Notes: generated from the sequence alone by a model not told the origin. A DNA stretch of 64,000 bases from Bacillus_BD sp963765265 (GCA_963765265.1 CAVXVN010000017.1:62001-126000); one strand, 5' to 3'. Positions 19,399 to 28,442 are shown, counted from the stretch's first letter. Numbers and translations: made by a program.

Positions 19399-19415
19399 AT
19401 GTGCTAATTACACAT
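19399..19415. promoter_or_regulatory. Palindromic operator-like site, copy 2
   Basis: ATGTG-CTAATTA-CACAT repeats the dyad of 19239-19257 with the same 7-base spacer. Confidence 0.45.
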
Positions 19416-19721
19416 TTATAAAATATTAGTGTTCGTCCCAAGCATAGAGAGATTAATTTTTATTCATCTCGAAATCAACTAGGAAACATATCCTTTCAAA
19501 TGATTGGAAAGGATAATCTTGTATGAATAAAACATAAAATTAAAATAAAAGAATAGATAAGTTAAGCTTATATTGACAATAAACACTTTCGTTACGTTTT
19601 AGTTAATGGAATATCAACTATGAATAAGATAGGGGAGACGAATAAAAGAAGAATGTAAGAACATGAAATGACAGTTCTTTATGTTATGATTAATGTATAT
19701 TTTAGGATGAAGGTGATAGTT

Positions 19722-19904
19722 GTGGAAAAAGATGAACCAATTGAACAAGAAATAGATCTAACTAAAATATATAACTACAAAGATTTCCCGGATAAAGTGA
19801 GTGGTCGTTGTGATAACTGCGGAAATACCATATTTAAAAGTTCTGTTAAAGATTTTGTCTTTCTCAGAGAGTGTCGACAATGTGGAATGAAGAAAAGTAT
19901 ATAA
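19722..19904 (+). CDS. Small zinc-ribbon protein, 60 residues
   Basis: The start is GTG 19722 after GAAGGTGAT; longer frames upstream lack a ribosome binding site. The product has two CxxC knuckles, CDNCGNT and CRQCGMKK, spaced about 19 residues apart, a compact zinc ribbon, preceded by an acidic N-terminus (VEKDEPIEQEIDL). Likely binds nucleic acid or protein; no named family recognised. Confidence 0.65.
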   Translation: MEKDEPIEQEIDLTKIYNYKDFPDKVSGRCDNCGNTIFKSSVKDFVFLRECRQCGMKKSI

Positions 19905-19992
19905 GTTTTTGTCATTAATTTTTACGAGAATGGGAATTATTCAATGTTTTGTAGGAATGCATTCTATAATTACGAAAAGTGGATAAGTCAAT

Positions 19993-20033
19993 AAAAGCCG
20001 ATTTCCTTTATATTATGGAAATCGGCTTTTTTC
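19993..20033 (+). terminator. Terminator of the zinc-ribbon gene
   Basis: AAAAGCCGATTTCC and GGAAATCGGCTTTT, 14-base perfect arms, followed by TTT. The following 20041-20378 shows no gene. Confidence 0.9.
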
Positions 20034-20378
20034 GATTTATACATATTAAAATGGAGTAAAAATTAATTAACAGATAAGATTCATGGTAAATAAACACATA
20101 CTATTAGTAGCGTGTTCGTCATAGAAGGTTGAAGTGCAGGTGTTTTTTTGAAAAATGAAAGCATCATTAAGCCAAAGAAAAAGATTGCAAATGGTAGTTA
20201 ATAATGGACAGTAGGCAAACTTGTTTAATACATCAAGCATAGGAACTTAATTAGAAAACGAACTGTTAATTGTGCATAAAGAAGATCTTAAGTCTTTGTT
20301 TCAAAATAATTATTAGAAATTGTAAATGAATACGTTTGCATGCGCGATCGTGTATTGATTATTATTTAACTTAGCGCT

Positions 20379-20404
20379 AAAATGTTTCCTGTGGGAAACA
20401 TTTT
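20379..20404. promoter_or_regulatory. Palindrome in the ZIP transporter leader
   Basis: AAAATGTTTCC-TGTG-GGAAACATTTT, an 11-base perfect dyad 43 bases before the transporter start, between any promoter and the ribosome binding site. It could be a metal-regulator operator or an attenuator hairpin. Confidence 0.5.
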
Positions 20405-20446
20405 ATATTTCAAGTATAATTATTTAATAAAAGGAGTTCGTCCATC

Positions 20447-21262
20447 ATGATTGATTTTTTTCAGAATTTTAGCCCAATAACTCAAGCGTTTATAGCTACT
20501 TTATTTACATGGGGAATGACGGCATTAGGGGCAAGTATCGTTTTTACAACAAAAACGTTAAATCAGCGACTATTGGATAGTATGTTAGGGTTTGCTGGCG
20601 GTGTTATGATTGCAGCTAGTTACTGGTCTTTATTAGGTCCAGCTATCGAAATGTCGGAAGGGAATTCGATCGGAACCTGGTTTCCAGCAGCAGTTGGATT
20701 TTTATTAGGGGGCATTTTTTTATGGGGAATCGATAAGATATTACCCCATCTTCATCCCAATACCCCTATTGATAAAGCGGAAGGATTTCACCCGAAAGAA
20801 AGAAAGAAAAGTACTTTGTTGGTACTTGCTATTACGCTACATAATATTCCAGAAGGTTTAGCGGTAGGGATTGCTTTTGGTGCACTTGCAAATGGAGGGA
20901 CTGTAGGATCTTTAGCTGGTGCTTTGACACTTGCACTAGGAATTGGTATACAAAACCTTCCAGAAGGAGTTGCTGTTTCAATGCCGCTTAGAGGTGAGGG
21001 AATGTCCAGAAGAAAAAGCTTCTTCTACGGACAATTTTCGGGTATGGTCGAACCGATTGCTGCGGTCATTGGTGCATTAGCTGTCTCATTTATTGAACCA
21101 TTATTACCTTATGCATTGAGTTTCGCAGCTGGGGCCATGATTTTTGTTGTAGCAGAAGAAGTTATTCCAAGCTCACAAGAAAAGGGTCATAAAGATTTAG
21201 CTTCAATGAGTTTAATGGTTGGTTTTGTTTTGATGATGATTCTTGATGTGGCATTAGGTTAA
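20447..21262 (+). CDS. ZIP-family metal transporter, GufA subfamily
   Basis: 271 residues with about eight hydrophobic segments. The two metal-site motifs of ZIP proteins are intact: LHNIPEGLAVG (TM4) and IQNLPEGVAVS (TM5); a cytoplasmic His-containing loop (PHLHPN, 95-115) lies between TM3 and TM4, and a late VVAEEVIPSS motif completes the GufA pattern. It would import Zn2+ or other divalent metals. Start ATG 20447 follows AAAGGAG. Monocistronic, with a palindrome in the leader that may be the regulatory site. Confidence 0.9.
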   Translation: MIDFFQNFSPITQAFIATLFTWGMTALGASIVFTTKTLNQRLLDSMLGFAGGVMIAASYWSLLGPAIEMSEGNSIGTWFPAAVGFLLGGIFLWGIDKILPHLHPNTPIDKAEGFHPKERKKSTLLVLAITLHNIPEGLAVGIAFGALANGGTVGSLAGALTLALGIGIQNLPEGVAVSMPLRGEGMSRRKSFFYGQFSGMVEPIAAVIGALAVSFIEPLLPYALSFAAGAMIFVVAEEVIPSSQEKGHKDLASMSLMVGFVLMMILDVALG

Positions 21263-21378
21263 AATTGAAGGATGTTGTTTAGCAGAAAGTGGTCTTATCG
21301 ATCCAAAAAAGGATTCAACCAAATAAAGAAAATGAATTCTGCCCCAATGTAACTATTTTTAAATTAAGGCAAAAAAAT

Positions 21379-21402
21379 AAACCCTTGACTAGTCAAGGGT
21401 TT
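21379..21402 (-). terminator. Terminator of tRNA-Arg
   Basis: A perfect palindrome with 12-base arms (AAACCCTTGACT and its complement) immediately downstream of the minus-strand tRNA and facing the ZIP gene; usable in both directions. Confidence 0.8.
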
Positions 21403-21408
21403 TAAATA

Positions 21409-21482
21409 TGTCCCAGAAGGGATTCGAACCCCCGACCTACAGTTTAGGAAACTGTTGCTCTATCCTACTGAGCTACTGAGAC
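21409..21482 (-). tRNA. tRNA-Arg (anticodon CCT)
   Basis: Full cloverleaf on the minus strand: acceptor GTCTCAG pairs with CTGGGAC, D-arm GCTC...GAGC, anticodon stem ACAGT/ACTGT enclosing TTCCTAA (anticodon CCT, reads AGG), and T-loop TTCGAAT. CCA is not encoded. It stands alone. Confidence 0.95.
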
Positions 21483-21649
21483 GTTATGTGACAACAATTA
21501 TTATAAACATTAATAAATGTCAGGTCAATCTTTTTTTGAATGAAGTTAAATGATAACGTTTTTGCAAACAATGACTCCAAACAATTTATTTAGCAACGGG
21601 GATTTAATAAGTATCTTAGTATATAAAGAGATAAAGAGGGAATCCCACT

Positions 21650-22699
21650 TTATCTCTTAACTGTTATGAGTTTGTCTTGTTCTTCAACCACTTCTCCAAT
21701 GATCCAAGAATTTTGTCCAGCCGCTTTTAATGTATGGATATATCTTTCAGCCTCGGAAAGGTCCAATGCGATTAATAATCCACCTGATGTAATAGCGTCA
21801 CATAAGATAAGTTGTTCTTCTGGTGTGATATCTTGATAATCTACATCCTTATCCAGCCATTTATGGTTTTCTTTCGAACCGCCTGGAATAACGCCATCTA
21901 TAGCTAGTTGTAATGTTCCATCCAATATAGGAACTTTATTTAGATAAATAACCAAACTTACATGGCTACCACTTGCCATTTCGCTTCCATGACCAAGAAG
22001 TCCAAATCCAGTCACATCTGTCACAGCACTTGGAGAAAAATCACTTAGTACTTCGGCAGCCTTTTTATTTAACAGGGCCATCGTTTCAGTAACGACTTTC
22101 TCTTGTTCTAAAGTGACAGCACCTCGCTTAATTCCTGTGGTTTGTATTCCAACACCTATGGGTTTGGTTAATACAAGAACTTGTCCAGATCTTGCCCCAA
22201 CATTTTTCCAGAATTTTTTAGGATGAACAATTCCGGTTACGGATAGACCATATTTTGGTTCCTGATCATCAATCGAATGCCCACCAATTAGGACTGCTCC
22301 AGCTTCTTTTATCTTGTCAGATCCACCGCGTAAGATTTCAGCCAACATTTCTCCACCGAGCTTTTTAATAGGATAGCCAACCATATTTAATGCTGTTTTG
22401 GGTGTACCACCCATTGCGTAAACATCACTTAAGGCATTCGCAGCGGCAATTTGTCCAAACATATAGGGATCATCTACAACAGGAGTAAAATAATCAATGG
22501 TTTGTATTAAAGCAATAGATTCTGTCAGTTGATATACCCCTGCATCATCAGAAGTTTCGCGTCCGACAAGCAATTCAGGAACAGTTTCCTGCTCTGGTAA
22601 TAAACGCAAAACTTGCGCTAAGTCCTCAGGACCAATTTTGCAGCCTCAACCAGCTTTTGTTGATAATGATGTAAGGCGAATATTTTCTTTTTCACTCAT
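21650..22699 (-). CDS. selD: Selenophosphate synthetase SelD, itself a selenoprotein (Sec18)
   Basis: SelD makes selenophosphate from selenide and ATP. The gene starts at ATG 22699 after GGAGGTGT and reads through an in-frame TGA at 22646-22648, giving AG-Sec-GCKIGPEDL at the exact position of the catalytic Cys/Sec. The rest continues unbroken: ETSDDAGVYQL, DYFTPVVDDP, ANALSDVYAMGG, GGHSIDDQEPKYG, and VTGFGLLGHG; total 349 residues, normal length. Starting after the TGA would delete the catalytic residue. Downstream of the TGA, GTCC-TGA-GGAC could form the apical hairpin of a bacterial SECIS. Divergent to it lies a truncated selA. Confidence 0.92.
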
Positions 22700-22757
22700 A
22701 CGAAACACCTCCATAAACAGTATACAAGTTTTAGTATTTGAATGCACATGGAGTTGA

Positions 22758-23069
22758 AACTTTCTTATTCAGCAATATACAGAAAACTTCATAGAAAAAC
22801 TTGGAAATGTAAGTTCCTATCAACTGAGTATGACAGAAGGAACTAGTCAAGTGGGTGGAGGCACAATGCCTGATGTATCATTACCTACCTACGTAGCCGT
22901 TTTAAAGCATAAGGAACACGCGTCTACTTAAGTGTCAAAATGGTTAAGAACGAGTCAATCTCCAGCCACAGCGTTCCGAATACAAAAGAATGAAATTCAT
23001 CTTGATTTAAGAACCTTAACAGAGGAAGAAGTAGAGATTTTAATAAAAGCTTTTGCTGCGATTAAATAA
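22758..23069 (+). pseudogene. selA: C-terminal remnant of selA (Sec synthase)
   Basis: One frame of about 104 codons reads SYQLSMTEGTSQVGGGTMP, DVSLPTYVAVLKHKE, then TAA at 22929-22931, then KWLRTSQSPATAFRIQKNE and IHLDLRTLTEEEVEILIKAF. This is the C-terminus of selenocysteine synthase SelA, including the conserved QVGGG-P and LDLRTL motifs. About three quarters of the gene, including the pyridoxal-phosphate lysine, is missing: only 58 bases separate it from the selD start. There is no start codon context. A proper terminator is retained. It looks like an internal deletion of a selA once divergent from selD. Confidence 0.85.
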
Positions 23070-23072
23070 AGG

Positions 23073-23108
23073 AAGAGACTGCTGATTCATATAAACGGCA
23101 GTCTCTTT
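23073..23108 (+). terminator. Terminator after the selA remnant
   Basis: AAGAGACTGC and GCAGTCTCTTT flank a 15-base loop, ending in T-rich sequence. Confidence 0.8.
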
Positions 23109-23139
23109 GTTGTCATAATACTATATTGGCTTTTTATTC

Positions 23140-23277
23140 TTACATATCATGGTGAGAATTGTGTTTTTGTCTTGAGTGATTACGATTTTTTACTTTGTGA
23201 GAACCACTTAATGGTTCTTGTTGACCTGATTGTTTTGGTGCATTTTTTCTCATATCTTTCCCATCATTTTTATTCAC
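23140..23277 (-). CDS. sspP: Small acid-soluble spore protein P
   Basis: 45 residues starting at GTG 23277 after AGGAGGGAT. The product, with DMRKNAPKQSGQQEPLSGS and HKVKNRNHSRQKHNSHHDM, matches SspP (CotL), a minor basic protein made in the forespore. In B. subtilis sspP lies beside sspO upstream of aconitase, as here, although here another gene separates the two. Confidence 0.9.
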   Translation of the reverse strand: MNKNDGKDMRKNAPKQSGQQEPLSGSHKVKNRNHSRQKHNSHHDM

Positions 23278-23356
23278 TTTTATCCCTCCTCTTTATTTAG
23301 GATGAGAAAATAAGCATTTTTTATACTATCAGAATTGATATTAAGCTGACAAAAGT

Positions 23357-23416
23357 AAGTGCAACTACGCCGCTGTCTTCGCCTTGCAGTCTCACCAATC
23401 AGCGAGTTTTCTTTAT
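23357..23416 (+). repeat. 60-base dispersed repeat, copy 2
   Basis: Same element as 4954-5013 with four substitutions. Here the hairpin is weakened: CTCACC and AGCGAG have two mismatched positions, so the terminator function has probably decayed. Confidence 0.7.
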
Positions 23417-23480
23417 GCTGAATATTTTACTGTTTGTCTGCACAATTTAACGGTACATATTTAGCAAAGGAGAGATTAAC

Positions 23481-23738
23481 ATGCCGTATCATAAAAATAA
23501 GCAACAGGCTTTTCAGGCAGCACAGCAAGGAGTAGAGGATGTAGAAGAACTATATTATGAAGTTGTCCAAGACTCAGCGAGCTATGGACATCAACTTCAA
23601 CATTTAAAACAAGAAGTGAATGAGGCGTATCAACAAATTGAAAATGCTCTAGAAGTAGCATCTGAACATCAGCGTGTTCAGCTTGAAACATTTCAAAATG
23701 ATTTACGCAAGATATTAGATGAAGTAAATCAATCATAA
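23481..23738 (+). CDS. Small coiled-coil hypothetical protein, 85 residues
   Basis: Start ATG 23481 follows AAAGGAGAG. The product is Gln/Glu-rich and helical throughout (VEDVEELYYEVVQDSASYGHQ, then EVNEAYQQIENALEVASEHQ), suggesting a coiled coil. No Cys, no membrane segment. It lies between sspP and sspO and shares a bidirectional terminator with sspO. Family not recognised. Confidence 0.7.
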   Translation: MPYHKNKQQAFQAAQQGVEDVEELYYEVVQDSASYGHQLQHLKQEVNEAYQQIENALEVASEHQRVQLETFQNDLRKILDEVNQS

Positions 23739-23788
23739 AAAAATATTCCCTCCAATTGTTAAAATTAATTTTGGAGGGAATATTTTTT
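23738..23788. terminator. Bidirectional terminator
   Basis: 18-base perfect arms AAAAAATATTCCCTCCAA and its complement between convergent genes. Confidence 0.9.
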
Positions 23789-23817
23789 TCGTAAATTTAT
23801 TTTCATTTAGATGATTC

Positions 23818-23967
23818 TTATTGGTTTTTCTTCCGCTTTTTATTGTTTTGTTTTTGAATTTCCGTTAACGGTTCATTCGAAAATTCCTCATTATATCCTG
23901 TTCCTTTACCTTGTGCATCCGCTGCATTTGCACCAGGTATTACGTGATTTGCTTTTCTTTTAGCCAT
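23818..23967 (-). CDS. sspO: Small acid-soluble spore protein O
   Basis: 49 residues beginning MAKRKANHVIPGANAADAQG and ending QKQNNKKRKKNQ, matching SspO (CotK) of spore cores. Start ATG 23967 follows GGAGGTG. It is divergent from aconitase as in B. subtilis and presumably forespore-specific (sigma-G). Confidence 0.93.
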   Translation of the reverse strand: MAKRKANHVIPGANAADAQGKGTGYNEEFSNEPLTEIQKQNNKKRKKNQ

Positions 23968-24161
23968 CGTTTTCACCTCCACATTTCATATTTTTTCCAC
24001 GTAAAAATTTCTCATACCATATATGTTCTAGAATTTAATCGAAAATCTGATTATTTTATAAGTACCATAGGACAAAATATTCTTGTTATTTACTTATATT
24101 GGGGCTTATATTAAACTAAAATAGTTAGAGTAATCGATAATAAAAGTAAATATTCAAATTT

Positions 24162-24168
24162 TTCGACA
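24162..24168 (-). promoter_or_regulatory. Possible Spo0A box upstream of aconitase
   Basis: TTCGACA is the complement of the TGTCGAA Spo0A box core; it lies 57 bases before the aconitase start. A 7-base match can occur by chance. Confidence 0.3.
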
Positions 24169-24224
24169 ATTTAAAGAAAATTGTATATGATTATTATTGA
24201 TATGATGAATAGGGGGAAATACAT

Positions 24225-26932
24225 ATGACAACAAATGATGTTTTTAATGCCCGTAAGTCTTTTGAATTAGACGGGAAACATTACAATTATTATCATTTAG
24301 ATGCATTAGAACAAGCAGGAGTGGGGAAAGTTTCAAAATTACCTTACTCAATTAAAGTTTTATTGGAATCTGTTCTTCGTCAACAAGATGGACGAGTTAT
24401 TACAAAAGAACATGTTGAAAATTTAGCAAAATGGGGTACAGATGAAGTAAAAGAAATCGATGTTCCTTTCAAACCTTCACGTGTCATTCTTCAAGACTTT
24501 ACAGGGGTACCAGCAGTTGTTGACCTTGCATCACTTCGTAAAGCAATGGCAGACTTAGGTGGAGATCCTGATAAAATTAATCCACTAAAACCAGTTGATC
24601 TTGTTATTGACCACTCTGTACAAGTGGATAAGTATGGTACACAAGATGCACTTGGATTAAATATGGAATTAGAATTTGAACGTAATGCTGAGCGTTATCA
24701 GTTCTTAAGTTGGGCTCAAAAAGCATTTAATAACTATCGTGCAGTTCCACCGGCAACAGGTATTGTTCACCAAGTAAACTTAGAGTACCTCGCTAATGTT
24801 GTTCATGCACTTGAAAATGAAGATGGAGAATATGAAGCATTTCCAGATACATTAGTTGGAACAGATTCTCATACAACTATGATTAATGGAATTGGTGTTC
24901 TTGGATGGGGTGTAGGTGGAATTGAAGCAGAAGCAGGAATGCTTGGTCAACCTTCTTATTTCCCAGTTCCTGAAGTAGTTGGAGTTAAATTAGTTGGTGA
25001 ACTTCCAGATGGTGCAACCGCTACTGACCTTGCTTTAAAAGTAACACAAGTGCTTCGTAGTCACGGTGTTGTTGGTAAATTTGTTGAATTCTTTGGTCCA
25101 GGTGTACCTGCATTTACCACTTGCTGACCGTGCAACAATTGCAAATATGGCTCCTGAATATGGTGCAACTTGTGGATTCTTCCCAGTAGATGATGAATCA
25201 CTTGACTATATGCGTTTAACAGGTCGTCATGAAGAGCAAATTAAAATTGTTGAAACATATTGCAAAGAAAATGGTTTATTCTTTGATCCTGCTTTAGAGC
25301 CAGTATATACAAAAGTGGTTGAAATTAATCTTTCTGAAATCGAAGCAAATCTTTCTGGTCCAAAACGTCCACAAGATTTAATTCCGCTTTCAGAAATGAA
25401 GAAAGAATTTAATAAAGCAATTACTGCTCCACAAGGTAATCAAGGTTTTGGTTTTGACGAGAAAGAGATTAATAAAGAAGTAGTTGTTGACTTTGCAAAT
25501 GGTGAAAATACAACAATGAAAACAGGTGCTATTGCGATTGCTGCGATTACTAGCTGTACAAATACTTCTAACCCTTATGTATTAGTGGGTGCAGGTTTAG
25601 TTGCGAAAAAAGCAGTTGAACTAGGCATGGAAGTTCCTAAATTTGTAAAAACTTCTTTAGCACCAGGTTCAAAAGTTGTAACTGGATACTTGCGTGATTC
25701 AGGTCTACTACCATATCTAGATCAACTTGGTTTTAACATGGTTGGTTATGGATGTACAACCTGTATCGGTAACTCTGGTCCATTAAAAGAAGAAATTGAA
25801 AAAGCAATTTCTGAAAGCGACTTACTTGTAACTTCTGTTCTTTCAGGTAACCGTAACTTTGAAGGACGTATTCATCCACTTGTAAAAGCAAACTACTTAG
25901 CTTCACCGCCATTAGTTGTTGCTTATGCTTTAGCAGGTACAGTGGATATCGATCTTCAAAACGAAGCAATCGGTAAAGATAAAGATGGAAACGATGTATT
26001 CTTTAAAGATATTTGGCCAACATCTGCTGAAATTAATGCAGTTGTGAAACAAACCGTTACACCAGAATTGTTCCGTACGGAATATGCAAATGTATTTGGT
26101 GATAACGCTCTTTGGAATAAAATCCAAACAAGTAATGACTCACTTTATTCATTTGATGAAAATTCAACATATATTCAAAATCCACCGTTCTTTGAAGGTT
26201 TAAAACCAGATCCTGAAGAAGTAAAACCATTGAATAGCTTACGTGTTGTTGGTAAGTTCGGTGATTCTGTAACAACAGACCATATTTCTCCAGCAGGTGC
26301 AATCGGTAAGGATACACCAGCAGGTAAATATTTACGTGAAAATGGTGTAGAAATACGTGACTTTAACTCATACGGATCACGTCGTGGGAACCATGAAGTG
26401 ATGATGCGTGGTACATTTGCCAACATTCGTATTCGTAACCAAATTGCTCCTGGTACAGAAGGTGGATATACAACTTACTGGCCAACAGGTGAAGTAACAT
26501 CTATTTTTGATGCATGCATGAAGTACAAAGAAGATGGTACTGGACTTAGTAGTTCTTGCTGGTAAAGATTACGGAATGGGATCTTCTCGTGACTGGGCTG
26601 CAAAAGGAACAAACCTACTTGGAATCAAAACAGTTATTGCTGAAAGCTATGAGCGTATTCACCGTTCTAACCTTGTTCTTATGGGAGTACTTCCATTACA
26701 ATTCAAGGATGGTGAAAGTGCTGAAACTCTTGGATTAACTGGAAAAGAGACGATTGATGTACAAGTGGATGAAAAGGTTCGTCCACGTGATCTTCTAAAA
26801 GTAACGGCTACTGATGAAGCTGGTAATAAAAAAGAATTTGAAGTACTTGTTCGCTTTGATTCAGAAGTAGAAATTGATTACTATCGTCATGGTGGTATTC
26901 TTCCAATGGTTCTTCGTGAGAAATTAAAATAA
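24225..26932 (+). CDS. citB: Aconitate hydratase, two frameshifts
   Basis: The TCA-cycle enzyme converting citrate to isocitrate, also an iron-responsive RNA-binding protein in Bacillus. About 902 residues after joining. The [4Fe-4S] ligands are in AITSCTNTSNP and YGCTTCIGNSG; DSHTTMINGIG, DSVTTDHISPAG, SRRGNHEVMMRG and GSSRDWAAKG are typical. Frames break at about 25108-25118 and 26537-26545 (an extra base in CTTAGTAGTT). Both sides encode conserved aconitase, and loss of this gene would be costly, so sequence error is likely. Start ATG 24225 follows AGGGGGAAA. B. subtilis citB is controlled by CcpC, CodY and AbrB. Confidence 0.95.
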
Positions 26933-26963
26933 GTTCTATAATATAAAGTAAGTTCTATTAATG

Positions 26964-26996
26964 CCATGCAGATATCATGATCTGCATGGTGTTTTT
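26964..26996 (+). terminator. Aconitase terminator
   Basis: CCATGCAGAT and ATCTGCATGG, 10-base perfect stem, then TTTTT. Confidence 0.9.
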
Positions 26997-27079
26997 ATAA
27001 GTAAGTATGTTTATTCATTTTATTCTAATTTCTGGTTAAACTAACCTATAAATAGTTGGGAAAAAAGGAGGCTCTTTCT

Positions 27080-27589
27080 ATGGTGAAAAAAGTAACTGTA
27101 GTAGTCTTTTTGATTGCTTTAATGACTGTTGCGCTTGTTCAAGCAATGGAAAAGGAAGAAAAACCGGACAACCTCCCGGGTTTAGGAGTTGGTGAAAAAG
27201 CACCTGATTTTGAATTATTAAATTTAAACAGTGAGAAAGTGAAACTATCAGATTTCCGAGGTAAGAAAGTCATGTTGAATTTTTGGGCAACATGGTGTCC
27301 GCCTTGTAAAGAGGAAATGCCAGAAATGGAGAAATATTATCAAAAAACAAATGGCGATGTTGTTATTCTAGCCATTAATATTGATCCACAATATAATGTA
27401 AAAAAATTCGTTACGGAAATGGGAAGTTCTTTCCCTGTATTACTTGATGAAAAAGATAAAGTGAATTCTATTTATCAAGTTTTGACCATCCCAACAACGT
27501 TTTTCATTGATGAACAAGGTATTATTCGACATAAATATTTATCAGCAATGAATTTTGAAATAATGGAGCAGTATATGGATGAAATGTAG
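27080..27589 (+). CDS. yneN: Membrane-anchored thioredoxin-like protein (ResA/TlpA family)
   Basis: 169 residues from ATG 27080, which follows AAAAGGAGG; an upstream ATG at 27056 precedes the ribosome binding site. One N-terminal membrane anchor (VTVVVFLIALMTVALVQA) is followed by an extracytoplasmic thioredoxin fold with active site WCPPC (near residue 76), and cis-Pro loop TIPTTFF. Such proteins reduce apocytochrome or other exported disulfides. It takes the place of yneN after citB. In this selenium context it is notable that the redox motif is an ordinary Cys pair. Confidence 0.88.
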   Translation: MVKKVTVVVFLIALMTVALVQAMEKEEKPDNLPGLGVGEKAPDFELLNLNSEKVKLSDFRGKKVMLNFWATWCPPCKEEMPEMEKYYQKTNGDVVILAINIDPQYNVKKFVTEMGSSFPVLLDEKDKVNSIYQVLTIPTTFFIDEQGIIRHKYLSAMNFEIMEQYMDEM

Positions 27590-27605
27590 AATCGTAAAGA
27601 TCAAG

Positions 27606-27634
27606 CGCTAATCTAAATGATTAGTGTTTTTTTA
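27606..27634 (+). terminator. Terminator of yneN
   Basis: CGCTAATC and GATTAGTG flank TAAAT, then seven T. Confidence 0.8.
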
Positions 27635-27736
27635 ATATTATGAGGAAGTGATAGAAATTTAATTATTGTTCAGAAAAATAAAAATTTACATAATATTAAT
27701 TTAAAATATATGTTATACTAACAATATGTAGAAAAA

Positions 27737-27743
27737 TGTCGAA
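27737..27743 (+). promoter_or_regulatory. Possible Spo0A box
   Basis: TGTCGAA core lies about 100 bases upstream of the FbpB-like gene. Short motif, weak evidence. Confidence 0.25.
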
Positions 27744-27843
27744 AAATCCCGTAAAAAATTTATATTTCGAAAATTTGTAATAATTTAAGCGGCAAATGGA
27801 CATAATTATAGTTACAATAGGAAATAAGGTAGGTGAAAAAAGA

Positions 27844-27975
27844 ATGAGAAAAATTAGAAAGCGTTCCTTTTCAGAGCTTGTGAATGAAAATAAACTTCAA
27901 TTATTAAAGGACCAAACAGCCATTGATAGAATTGAAAAGCGTTTAGAAAATAGACATTTAAGCAATGCAAAATAA
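27844..27975 (+). CDS. Fur-regulated basic protein family (FbpB-like), 43 residues
   Basis: Start ATG 27844 follows AAGGTAGGTG. The product, MRKIRKRSFSELVNENKLQL then KDQTAIDRIEKRLENRHL, has the basic N-terminus and SFSELVxENKxxLLxDxxAIDxIExRLExR pattern of the small FbpB/FbpC proteins that cooperate with an iron-responsive sRNA in B. subtilis. I do not see a clear Fur box upstream. Placing next to aconitase, an iron-sparing target in B. subtilis, is suggestive only. Confidence 0.65.
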   Translation: MRKIRKRSFSELVNENKLQLLKDQTAIDRIEKRLENRHLSNAK

Positions 27976-28123
27976 AATGAGAAAATGAAAATTTGATTAT
28001 TGACTATTTTTCCCATTAATGAATCCGCTCTCATTGGAGATACTTTTCAAGAGGAGTATTGGCCCAAACTAATGTGGTTGATTGTACATTCCTTATAATT
28101 GCTCTAATTGAGGAGGAAATAGA

Positions 28124-28267
28124 ATGGGAAATCCAAAAAAAGATAGTAAACATTTTGTTCCAGAAAATCTTGGTGCAAAGTCTAGAAGCTTTGGTGGAAA
28201 TAAAGGGAAGCAAATGCAAGATACTTCTGGAAAACATGCCCAAGTCATTCAGACTAAGGGTGAATAG
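28124..28267 (+). CDS. sspN: Small acid-soluble spore protein N
   Basis: 47 residues, MGNPKKDSKHFVPENLGAKS through KGKQMQDTSGKHAQVIQTKG, matching SspN. Start ATG 28124 follows GAGGAGGAAA. sspN and tlp are adjacent in Bacillus, as here, though a hairpin lies between them. Confidence 0.93.
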   Translation: MGNPKKDSKHFVPENLGAKSRSFGGNKGKQMQDTSGKHAQVIQTKGE

Positions 28268-28280
28268 TATAAGAAATATA

Positions 28281-28308
28281 AAAGAAATGCCATATATGGC
28301 ATTTCTTT
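28281..28308 (+). terminator. Terminator of sspN
   Basis: AAAGAAATGCC and GGCATTTCTTT with the ATATAT centre make a 28-base perfect palindrome, followed by TATATTTC. Confidence 0.8.
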
Positions 28309-28442
28309 TATATTTCTTAATATGTTTACATAATAATGTTATCGTGAATTTAAAACCCACTTCTTTCCGATTATGATTTTTAAGAATAATTGACATACTA
28401 TTTTTGTACGATCAATAATTCAATTTCAAGGGAGGAAACAAA

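Noticed and set aside
25733..26426. Several minus-strand frames inside aconitase
   Set aside because: They mirror the conserved aconitase sequence, lack ribosome binding sites, and are aromatic- and Cys-rich as expected for antisense frames.
27736..27760. Possible Fur box upstream of the FbpB-like gene
   Set aside because: No recognisable GATAAT-N-ATTATC dyad in the 200 bases upstream; the naming rests on the protein alone.
28059..28376. Open frame on the plus strand overlapping sspN
   Set aside because: It covers sspN in another frame, has no ribosome binding site, and reads through the sspN terminator.
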